A stretch of DNA of 6,961 bases. Source: Candidatus Roizmanbacteria bacterium (GTDB lineage: Bacteria > Patescibacteriota > Microgenomatia > UBA1406 > GWC2-37-13). This document shows positions 1 to 5,584 of the stretch, piece by piece. A program made the translations under genes and the position numbers. The DNA is taken from the NCBI GenBank assembly GCA_016206365.1, contig JACQRR010000084.1, positions 1 through 6,961 of the forward strand. Direction: 5' to 3'. Under the pieces are notes generated by a model that saw only the letters and a program-made list of their open reading frames with translations, was not told the origin of the DNA and ran no database searches. Numbering within the stretch: position 1 is the stretch's first letter; every line of letters begins with the position of its first letter.

Positions 1-1
1 A

Positions 2-490
2 ACAAATAAAAAACTTTTATTAAGTTTATTATTTTCTATCCCTTTAATATCTAATCTGGTTAAAGAAATTGACTTGGTCAGATTTACCAGAAGCCTCCAT
101 TATCTACTTTCATCGGGCATTCCCATCGTCAGCGCGCTTGAGTTAACCGAGCAAGTGGTGTTAAGGAAAGATCTTGCCAAGATGATTAGGTCTTCAAAAG
201 AAATGATTATTTCAGGCAAAAAATTATCCGAAGGGTTGAAATCAGCCAAGGGAAAAATTCCAGCCATTATGGTAAAAATCATTGAAGCTGGAGAAAAAAG
301 CGGTAGCCTTGATAAATCTTTAAAAGATATATCTGAATACCTCGACTACCAAGTCACTAATTCTCTAAGAACGCTGACTGCTCTCATGGAACCAGCCATG
401 TTAGTCTTAGTCGGTATCGTGGTTGGCGGAATGATGCTCGCGATTATTGGCCCCATTTACAACCTCATTGGCCAAGTTGGGCAAAGATAA
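2..490 (+). CDS. pilC: PilC/GspF-family T4P inner-membrane platform protein, C-terminal part (5' end cut by window)
   Basis: The frame is open to the first base, so this is the last 162 residues of a longer protein; the TTG at 74 lies inside the conserved domain and is not a real start. PilC/GspF is the polytopic membrane protein on which pilins are assembled, and it couples the cytoplasmic ATPases to the pilus base. Visible signs are a first hydrophobic helix (encoded at about 14-61), then the second T2SSF domain with the typical 'VRFTRSLHYLLSSGIPIVSA' opening, an 'EAGEKSGSLDKSL' segment like the family's conserved E.GE.sG.L, and a final helix beginning 'MEPAMLVLVGIVVGGMML', matching the classic EP..ll..G..VG C-terminal membrane segment. 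Full-length members are about 350-400 residues, so more than half lies upstream. Its TAA overlaps the next ATG by one base (TAATG), which implies translational coupling. The family call is firm; the symbol is by family only. Confidence 0.93.
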   Translation, partial: TNKKLLLSLLFSIPLISNLVKEIDLVRFTRSLHYLLSSGIPIVSALELTEQVVLRKDLAKMIRSSKEMIISGKKLSEGLKSAKGKIPAIMVKIIEAGEKSGSLDKSLKDISEYLDYQVTNSLRTLTALMEPAMLVLVGIVVGGMMLAIIGPIYNLIGQVGQR

Positions 491-978
491 TGAAAAAAAA
501 ATATCATGCTGGATTCAGTTTGCCTGAATTGCTGATCGTTCTAACTATCTTGGCGGTATTATTCTCGCTCACCGCCATTAACCTCTTGACGGCTTATCAT
601 AAAAATACACTCCACACCTCTGTTACAACCTTGACATCCGATCTTAAACACCAACAGCTCAAAGCAATGGTCGGTGACACCGAAGGACAGACCTCGTCAT
701 CACCGTATGGCATTTTTTTTCAGCCAAACAACTACACACTATTTAGGGGTTCTGCTTATTCTTCTTCTGAAGCTTCTAATTTTATTATTGCTTTAAATAG
801 TGATTTACAATTCTCCAATATTTTGGTCCCCGATTCACAAGTAATTTTCGCAAAAGGAAACGGAGAAATCTCAAACTACATCGAAAACTTTAATTATGTG
901 ACTCTAAAAAATATCAGAACTGATGAAACAAAAACAATCCAAATTAATCAACTCGGAACGATTTTAAATATCTATTGA
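490..978 (+). CDS. Minor pilin / pseudopilin, GspH/FimT-like
   Basis: This is a 162-residue prepilin. It has a short positive leader (MKKKYHAG), a prepilin-peptidase site between Gly8 and Phe9, and a hydrophobic helix beginning 'FSLPELLIVLTILAVLF' with Pro at +4 and Glu at +5, the residue needed for pilin assembly. After the helix comes an 'SDLKHQQLKAMV' segment and then 'YGIFFQPNNYTLFRG', which resembles the GspH/FimT pattern (helix with Q/R..A followed by G..f....y..f). Such proteins sit in the tip complex that starts pilus or pseudopilus assembly. The start overlaps the pilC stop by one base; the gene ends with TGA two bases before the next ATG. No clear Shine-Dalgarno is present, so coupling is the likely way it is translated. 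It uses no ATA codon among 15 Ile codons, unlike the pilin genes downstream of the repeat. It could instead be a general minor pilin; the pilin class is certain, the subtype moderate. Confidence 0.88.
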   Translation: MKKKYHAGFSLPELLIVLTILAVLFSLTAINLLTAYHKNTLHTSVTTLTSDLKHQQLKAMVGDTEGQTSSSPYGIFFQPNNYTLFRGSAYSSSEASNFIIALNSDLQFSNILVPDSQVIFAKGNGEISNYIENFNYVTLKNIRTDETKTIQINQLGTILNIY

Positions 979-979
979 T

Positions 980-2956
980 ATGCAAAAAGGTCAATCATTA
1001 GTAGAATTACTCTTAGCTATTGGCTTGGCTTCAATTCTGCTACCTGCTTTAATAACTGGTCTGGTGACGTCCAGAGAAGGAAAAAGTCAGCAATCTCAGA
1101 GAGTTAAGGCTGTCTCTTTGCTTCGTCAAACACAAGAGGCGATTCGCAGCATCAGAAATAGAAACTGGGATAATATTGCCGTCAACGGCACTTACCATAC
1201 CGAAATTGTCGGCAATCAGTGGATTTTATCTTCAAATTCGGCTACTGTTGATGGCTTTACCCAATCAATTATCCTCAGCAGTATTAATAGAGATTCTTCA
1301 GGGGCGATTGTCTCCGAACCAAACGGGGTGATTGATGCCTCGACCAAAAAAGTCGATATTTCAATCGCTTGGTATCAGCCGTATTCTTCTTTGACCAACT
1401 CATCATTATACCTCACTCGTTGGAGAGACAATATATCCTATACCGAAACGACCCAATCACAATTTAACGCCGGTACTAAAAATGGAACTGTCGTCCGCTC
1501 CACTAATCCGCCACAAGTTCCGGATGACGGCGAGATTGTTTTGGCTACTGGGGGACATAGCGACTGGTGTTCTCCCAGCCTCGATTCCAATACGCTAAAT
1601 TTGCCAAAAAACGGTGTTGGAAAAGCGATTTCGGCGAGAGCAGGTTCGGCAGTTGGACAATCAAGCCAGGCCGCCGCCGGAACCGGTGAAAATTCTTCCG
1701 GCGTTTCATACGCCAACATTAATATTTCAGATACTTTTCCTCCAGTCCCAAGCATCCAGGGTACATTCGACGGCTATAAAACTAATGGCGTTTTCACCGA
1801 ACAAAACTATGCCTATCTGGCAACCGACACTAATGGAAAACAAGGAGTCATCATCGACCTCAGTCAAAAAATAGGCGAAAAATATCAAGAGGCCGGCAGT
1901 CTAAACACCGGAATATCAAGCAGCAAAGGTCGCAGCATCTTTGTCTTAAATGATATTGCCTACCTAACGGCTAATAATAAAAAACTTTATACGTTCAACA
2001 TTGCTAATAAGTCTGGGTCTCATAACCCAATCGGGAGTGTAACGCTGCCCGGAGTTGGTAACAAAGTAGTAGTATTTCACGACGTCGATTATGACTATGC
2101 TTTTGTCGCCGTCAATAGCGAGCAGACACCATTGCAGATCATTCAAAGCAGCAACAATGGTCAGACATTGAGCGTCGTTGGTTCGGCCAATCTGCCCGAC
2201 GACGAAGATGGCATGGATGTCGTCGTAAATTCCACTGGCACGCGAGCCTATCTCATTATTGAAGAAAATAAAAAATTTTATATCATCGATACTTCAACTA
2301 AATCAGGTAATCAGCCTACTCTTGGAATTTACAGTACCGGACAGATGAATCCTAAGGGTATCGCCGTCGTTCCTGGTAACCGGGCGATTGTTGTTGGATC
2401 AAGCGGCGAAGAATATCAAGTCGTCAACATCTCAAACGAATCTTCGCCCGGCCGTTGCGGAGGAGTAGACGTAAATATCAATATAAACGGCGTCTCGTCA
2501 ATTGTGGAAAGCGACGGCGATGCTTATTCTTATATCATCTCTGATTCTGATCCAGAATTCCGCATCATCGAAGGTGGGTCTGGCGGAGCATTTACGAGCA
2601 ATGGTATATTTGAATCTCAAACCTTTAATCCGGGTTATCAAACGGCCGACAATCGATTTTCGGCCAATTTCAGCCAACCGGCCAGTACGGCGATTCAGTT
2701 TCAGGTTGCTTTAGCCAATATGGAATCGGAAGTCTGTCCAGCTAGTTTTACCTTCGTCGGGCCAAGCGGTACCTCCTCAGACTGGTTTACTCCCTCCGCC
2801 GGATCAACTTCCTTCTCGGCTGCCTTTCCTCTCGGTAGTTATGGTTCAAACTATGCAAATCCCGGACAATGTTTTAGATATAAAACTCAACTTTCGACAA
2901 CAGATCAAAATAACACGCCGGTTCTTTATGACTTTACCATCAATTATTCACCATAG
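980..2956 (+). CDS. Large PilV-like minor pilin carrying a six-repeat beta-propeller and a C-terminal beta-sandwich-like domain; candidate tip adhesin
   Basis: The N-terminus is a class III-type prepilin signal: MQKG, cleavage before Gln5, then 'QSLVELLLAIGLASILLPAL' with Glu at +5. Residues 30-180 look like a PilV/GspI-type pilin head. A Ser/Gly/Ala-rich linker (about 190-260) follows. Then come six repeats of the form [A-Y-hydrophobic]...[hydrophobic I-D/N] at about 276, 325, 372, 421, 467 and 514, spaced 46-49 residues (for example 'RAYLIIEENKKFYIIDTS'). They resemble LVIVD-type propeller repeats. Residues 535-658 form a separate beta-rich domain: 'GIFESQTFNPG' near its start, 'FVGPSGTSSDWF' in the middle and 'CFRYKTQLSTTD....PVLYDFTINY' at the end, as in beta-sandwich domains of large surface proteins. 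Cys586 and Cys631 could form a disulfide. Most minor pilins are 150-250 residues, so this one is far longer. The likely role is a pilus-tip binding head, an inference by analogy with the PilY1 propeller. The gene lies one base after the upstream TGA. Confidence 0.85.
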   Translation: MQKGQSLVELLLAIGLASILLPALITGLVTSREGKSQQSQRVKAVSLLRQTQEAIRSIRNRNWDNIAVNGTYHTEIVGNQWILSSNSATVDGFTQSIILSSINRDSSGAIVSEPNGVIDASTKKVDISIAWYQPYSSLTNSSLYLTRWRDNISYTETTQSQFNAGTKNGTVVRSTNPPQVPDDGEIVLATGGHSDWCSPSLDSNTLNLPKNGVGKAISARAGSAVGQSSQAAAGTGENSSGVSYANINISDTFPPVPSIQGTFDGYKTNGVFTEQNYAYLATDTNGKQGVIIDLSQKIGEKYQEAGSLNTGISSSKGRSIFVLNDIAYLTANNKKLYTFNIANKSGSHNPIGSVTLPGVGNKVVVFHDVDYDYAFVAVNSEQTPLQIIQSSNNGQTLSVVGSANLPDDEDGMDVVVNSTGTRAYLIIEENKKFYIIDTSTKSGNQPTLGIYSTGQMNPKGIAVVPGNRAIVVGSSGEEYQVVNISNESSPGRCGGVDVNININGVSSIVESDGDAYSYIISDSDPEFRIIEGGSGGAFTSNGIFESQTFNPGYQTADNRFSANFSQPASTAIQFQVALANMESEVCPASFTFVGPSGTSSDWFTPSAGSTSFSAAFPLGSYGSNYANPGQCFRYKTQLSTTDQNNTPVLYDFTINYSP

Positions 2957-2965
2957 TCCGCCAGC

Positions 2966-3083
2966 GTCATTCCGAGCGAAGCCATGTCTGACTCGGCGAA
3001 GCGAGGAATCTAGCGACCGAAGGGAGCGTAAAAAAAGAATACGCTACGCTAGATTTCTCGATCACTTCGTTCCTCGAAATGAC
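2966..3083 (+). repeat. Inverted-repeat element of the GTCATTCCGAG...CTCGAAATGAC type
   Basis: The 127-bp gap between two pilin genes is almost filled by one 118-bp imperfect palindrome. The outer ends are GTCATTCCGAG (2966-2976) and CTCGAAATGAC (3073-3083). The inner arms are CGAGGAATCTAGCG (3002-3015) and CGCTAGATTTCTCG (3047-3060), and the centre is a short hairpin, AGCGTA (3025-3030) with TACGCT (3040-3045) around an A-rich loop. The motif 'GTCATTCCGAGCGAAGC...GAGGAATCT' is known to me as a widespread intergenic repeat in many bacterial genomes; its function is unclear. It sits inside the operon, starting 9 bp after one stop codon and ending 7 bp before the next start. In RNA it could fold into a long hairpin that changes the ratio of upstream to downstream message. 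No target-site duplication and no transposase are visible. Confidence 0.85.
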
Positions 3084-3090
3084 AATAAAT

Positions 3091-3579
3091 ATGAATAAAA
3101 AATTAAAAGGATACACTTTAATAGAGCTCCTTATCTTTATAGGCATGCTTTCAATTCTTCTTGGCATCCTATCGCAAGTCTTCAGTTCAATCATCGACGC
3201 GAGGCTCGAGTCGGAGAGCACTTCAAGCGTTGTGCAGGACGGAAATTTTTTGCTAAACCGATTTAGCTACGACATAGCCAAGGCAACCAACGTAAATAGG
3301 CCAAGTGCGGTGGGAACAAGCGACACAACTCTAGATCTTACCATAGACAGCGCAAACTACGTATATGCTCTAAACGGTGGAAGTCTAGAGCTGACTATAA
3401 ACAGCTCAGCTTACCAACTTAACGGTATAAACACAAACATCTCTAATTTGAACTTTAAAAGAATTGGAAACGATGACGGAAAAGATACTATTCAACTCAA
3501 CTACTCTGTAACAAGCAAAACCCAGCGGGCCTCTGGTCCTGAATCTAAAAGTTATCAAACGACAGTTGGGCTACGCTAA
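3091..3579 (+). CDS. Minor pilin / pseudopilin, PilW/GspJ-like
   Basis: This is a 162-residue prepilin with leader MNKKLKG, cleavage before Tyr8, and the classic 'YTLIELLIFIGMLSILLGIL' helix with Glu at +5. After the helix, 'SSIIDARLESESTSSVVQDGNFLLNRFSYDIAKA' matches the PilW/GspJ layout (an extended helix, then q....l...l..Di..A), and a beta-rich, Asn/Ser-rich head follows. The start chosen is ATG 3091, which gives a normal 7-residue leader; ATG 3079 in the same frame falls inside the repeat element and would add only MTIN. No Shine-Dalgarno is visible before either. The gene ends 4 bp before the next start. Its Ile codon use (6 of 14 are ATA by hand count) differs from the pilin genes upstream of the repeat. 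GspJ/PilW-type subunits belong to the tip complex together with GspI/PilV- and GspK/PilX-type subunits, so its place between those two fits. Confidence 0.87.
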   Translation: MNKKLKGYTLIELLIFIGMLSILLGILSQVFSSIIDARLESESTSSVVQDGNFLLNRFSYDIAKATNVNRPSAVGTSDTTLDLTIDSANYVYALNGGSLELTINSSAYQLNGINTNISNLNFKRIGNDDGKDTIQLNYSVTSKTQRASGPESKSYQTTVGLR

Positions 3580-3583
3580 CAAT

Positions 3584-3955
3584 ATGAGTAATAAAAAAGG
3601 TCAAACACTTCTCATGCTCTTGGTCTTTATGATCATTGCCATAACGGTAACATCTGCAGCTACAACTCTTATCTTGGTCAACTCGTCAAATACTCAAAAG
3701 ATGGAAGGCGGAACAGTAGCTTATCATCTAGCGGAAAGCGGAGTTGAGAACGCGCTGCTTCGACTTCTTCGCAACCCGAACTATACCGGAGAAACGCTTA
3801 ATATAAACGAAGGAACGGCTACTATCACCGTCACAGGAAGCAATCCATATACGATCACCTCCATAGGTAGAAACGGAAATTTTTCCCGAACTCTGCAGGT
3901 AGTGGTAAATTATAATGGTAATATGACGATATCCTCTTGGAGGGAGGTATTTTAA
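3584..3955 (+). CDS. Minor pilin, PilX/GspK-like, lacking Glu+5
   Basis: This is a 123-residue prepilin-like protein starting at ATG 3584; a TTG at 3566 in the same frame lies within the previous gene and would put six extra residues before the leader. The leader is MSNKKG, with cleavage before Gln7, and the hydrophobic helix is 'QTLLMLLVFMIIAITVTSAA'. Residue +5 is Met, not Glu. Absence of Glu+5 is the mark of GspK/PilX-type subunits, which cap the tip. The next segment, 'TVAYHLAESGVENALLRLLRNP' in outline (AESG at 50-53), is the typical PilX/GspK 'A..lAeaGie.al..L' motif. The head is very short, a few beta strands, much shorter than true GspK (about 300 residues), so PilX-like is the better label. 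The TAA is directly followed by the next gene's ATG, and the Shine-Dalgarno for that gene lies within this gene's last codons. Confidence 0.85.
   Translation: MSNKKGQTLLMLLVFMIIAITVTSAATTLILVNSSNTQKMEGGTVAYHLAESGVENALLRLLRNPNYTGETLNINEGTATITVTGSNPYTITSIGRNGNFSRTLQVVVNYNGNMTISSWREVF
3939..3948 (+). promoter_or_regulatory. Strong ribosome binding site for the GspL/PilM-like gene
   Basis: GGAGGGAGGT ends 7 nt before ATG 3956 and is the only clear Shine-Dalgarno in the operon part seen here. It lies in the last codons of the PilX-like gene. The other pilin genes appear to rely on coupling, so the platform protein may be translated at its own, higher rate. Confidence 0.75.
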
Positions 3956-4762
3956 ATGATAAAAAATAAAGCAATCGTTTTCATCAAAAAAGACGGATTT
4001 GAATATCACGACTCAGCGCAATCTAAAAGTGTAAATTTTATCTTTCAACCAAATATAATCCAAGATTTAGAAGTTATAGATAAAGACCAATTAAAGCTTG
4101 CGGTTAAGTCTTTTGTCGAGGCAAACAAATTAGCTCCCGCCAACATACTATATATCATCGCCGATTCTATCATCTTTGAAAAAACTTTTGCTCTAACAGC
4201 CGAAACAAACAAAGATATTGAAATTCAAAAATTCTTGGAAAATATTCCGTTTGAGTACGTAATCTACAAACTGATCGATGGGCAAAAAGACTATAAGGTG
4301 TTGGCAATAAATAAAGAGCTCTATGGCGGATTTAAACTCTCATTTGAGTCGGTCGGATTCAAAGTTCTAGGCATCATCCCTCAATCGTCCCTAGGCGAGT
4401 TATACCGTAATAATCAAAGCCTTAATTCTGATATTGTAAAATATGTCTTAAGCCGTTTTGAACTTCTGCAAAAACAAGGTTTTACCCAGGAGGAAATAAA
4501 ATCGACGACTCAATCGTCTGACAATGAGGATCTGATCAACGCCAAAAAAACTCCAAGCCCTCTGAATAAATACAGATTGCCGCTTTTACTTTCTCTATTC
4601 GTTATCGTCGCCAGCATCCTTTCATTTGCCGTCTATATTCGATATACTCAAAAATCAAAAGCCAGCCCAGTACCATCAACAATACTTGCGCCCCCAATCG
4701 CATCGCCTACACCAACCATCCAAGAAACTCCCTCAAGCACTCCTTCTGCCTCTCCTACTTAA
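3956..4762 (+). CDS. GspL/PilM-like T4P assembly protein with one membrane helix and Pro/Ser/Thr-rich C-terminal tail
   Basis: The 268-residue protein has three parts. Residues 1-180 look like a reduced, diverged PilM/GspL actin-like domain: 'NILYIIADSIIFEKTFAL' (63-80), 'FLENIPFEYVIYKL' (93-106, matching the family's iPfe.. motif), 'YKVLAINKELYGGF' (113-126) and 'FKVLGIIPQSSLGEL' (135-149, matching the G..v..i.P...a motif). Residues 208-228 form a single transmembrane helix. Residues 236-268 form a tail rich in Pro, Ser and Thr, predicted to lie outside the membrane. Cytoplasmic actin-like domain plus one helix is the GspL plan; separate PilM has no helix and uses PilN. The ATP-binding signature of true PilM is not visible, and the chain is short (PilM is about 350 residues). 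Its role would be to link the ATPase side to the platform and pilins. It directly abuts the PilX-like gene and is followed by a terminator-like hairpin. Confidence 0.72.
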   Translation: MIKNKAIVFIKKDGFEYHDSAQSKSVNFIFQPNIIQDLEVIDKDQLKLAVKSFVEANKLAPANILYIIADSIIFEKTFALTAETNKDIEIQKFLENIPFEYVIYKLIDGQKDYKVLAINKELYGGFKLSFESVGFKVLGIIPQSSLGELYRNNQSLNSDIVKYVLSRFELLQKQGFTQEEIKSTTQSSDNEDLINAKKTPSPLNKYRLPLLLSLFVIVASILSFAVYIRYTQKSKASPVPSTILAPPIASPTPTIQETPSSTPSASPT

Positions 4763-4765
4763 TCT

Positions 4766-4788
4766 GCGGTGATGCCGCTGGTTTTTTT
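4766..4788 (+). terminator. Probable Rho-independent terminator of the pilus operon
   Basis: GCGG (4766-4769) pairs with CCGC (4775-4778) around the 5-nt loop TGATG, followed by TGG and seven T's (4782-4788). It begins 3 bp after the TAA of the last pilus gene. The stem is only 4 bp, so strength is uncertain. GTG 4769 and ATG 4772 lie within it, which argues against either as the start of the next gene. Confidence 0.5.
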
Positions 4789-4828
4789 CATATCTAATGT
4801 CCCATGTTTAAGCCGTGAAGAAATGTTA

Positions 4829-4834
4829 TATAAT
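4829..4834 (+). promoter_or_regulatory. -10 box (TATAAT) of the glycosyltransferase-like gene
   Basis: A perfect TATAAT lies 6 bp before ATG 4841, so transcription would begin at or next to that ATG (leaderless or nearly so). The -35 region is weak (for example TTTAAG at 4807-4812, 16 bp upstream, 3 of 6 matches). It sits just after the terminator-like hairpin, as expected for a new unit. Confidence 0.45.
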
Positions 4835-4840
4835 ACCAAA

Positions 4841-5584
4841 ATGTATGTAGAGCGCCGAATGGGTATTTCAACCATAACTTTGGCTCGTTCTACAAATGAA
4901 GAAAAACGGATTACTACTGCCCTGGGTATCCTTTATAAAAATCTTGCCCGCTCGGGAAGACAAATTCCCATCGTCGCGGTTGATGGCGGATCCGATATTT
5001 CTTTTGTTAAAAAAGTTGAGGGAATCCTAGGAATAGATGTTCCGCTGGCTAGCGAAAAAGGTCTATTCCCTCAGGTTTTAGCGAGTTTACAATGGGCCAA
5101 GGATCGGGGAGTCAACGCCATTCTTTATACAGAATCCGACAAGGTCTTATTCTCTGAGAGAATTACTAACCTATTAACTCCAGCAGAAGACTTGATGCAT
5201 ATGCATTCAAACTTCGGTATTATTTTAGCTGCAAGAACGCCAGAAAGCTTTGCCACCTACCCAGAGACCCAAAGAGCTGAAGAAAGTACGGTTAATTCAT
5301 TACTCAGAGATATAACTGGATTGGATTTTGACTTTACTTATGGTCCACGTATTATTTCTGCCGATATGATAGATCATCTCAAAAAATTACCTAAAGATAT
5401 CGGTTGGGGTTGGTTGAGCGCTGCAGTAGTGATTGCCAAAAAAAGAGGAAAAGGGATTTATGCAGTGACTATGGATTTTCCTTGCCAGGTGGAAGACAAG
5501 TTTGAGACGGAAAGCGACAGAAAATATCGCCAATCTCAGGCGCAAAACCATAGGTACGCTATAGATCTCGCTGAAAAACTATAG
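4841..5584 (+). CDS. Glycosyltransferase-like (GT-A fold) protein, function unassigned
   Basis: The protein is 247 residues from ATG 4841. The frame extends upstream to GTG 4769 and ATG 4772, but those lie in a terminator-like hairpin; the conserved-looking sequence begins only at 'ISTITLARSTNEEKRI', and TATAAT lies 6 bp before 4841, so 4841 or ATG 4859 is preferred. The order of elements fits a nucleotide-sugar transferase fold: first strand 'STITLARS', a helix, 'RQIPIVAVDGGSD' (second strand with DGGS, as in GT2-like proteins), a helix with 'PQVLASLQWAKDRG', 'AILYTESDK' (a strand ending in an acidic ESD that could serve as the DXD metal site), and 'DIGWGWLSAAVVIAKKRG' near the end (an aromatic-rich acceptor-helix-like segment). 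No signal peptide or membrane helix is seen, so it is probably cytoplasmic. Donor and acceptor are unknown. It is convergent with, and overlaps by 6 bp, the regulator gene. It may have no link to the pilus. Confidence 0.7.
   Translation: MYVERRMGISTITLARSTNEEKRITTALGILYKNLARSGRQIPIVAVDGGSDISFVKKVEGILGIDVPLASEKGLFPQVLASLQWAKDRGVNAILYTESDKVLFSERITNLLTPAEDLMHMHSNFGIILAARTPESFATYPETQRAEESTVNSLLRDITGLDFDFTYGPRIISADMIDHLKKLPKDIGWGWLSAAVVIAKKRGKGIYAVTMDFPCQVEDKFETESDRKYRQSQAQNHRYAIDLAEKL

Noticed and set aside
74..76. TTG as the start of the PilC-like gene
   Set aside because: The frame continues without a stop to the first base of the window and the codons before TTG encode a conserved-looking membrane segment, so the gene begins outside.
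976..978. TGA read as glycine (SR1/Gracilibacteria code)
   Set aside because: Reading through would run out of frame into the next pilin gene, whose own prepilin start follows one base later; TGA acts as a stop here.
1438..2146. Minus-strand open frames opposite the propeller-pilin gene (1438-1755 and 1964-2146)
   Set aside because: They lack promoters and recognisable motifs and lie opposite a strongly supported coding region.
2966..3083. Insertion sequence or MITE with target duplication
   Set aside because: No direct repeat flanks the element and no transposase-type terminal motif is seen; called only as a palindromic repeat.
3079..3090. ATG 3079 as the start of the PilW-like pilin
   Set aside because: It lies in the end of the palindromic repeat; ATG 3091 gives a normal prepilin leader of seven residues.
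2841..3221. Open frames on both strands crossing the repeat (2841-3098 + and 2967-3221 -)
   Set aside because: They are produced by the palindrome and by neighbouring pilin genes in other frames; they have no motif or start signal.
3566..3583. TTG 3566 as the start of the PilX-like pilin
   Set aside because: It is inside the preceding gene; ATG 3584 gives the expected short basic leader before the cleavage site.
4769..4774. GTG 4769 / ATG 4772 as the start of the glycosyltransferase-like gene
   Set aside because: Both lie in a hairpin with a T-tract, and the residues they would add do not resemble the start of a GT-A domain.
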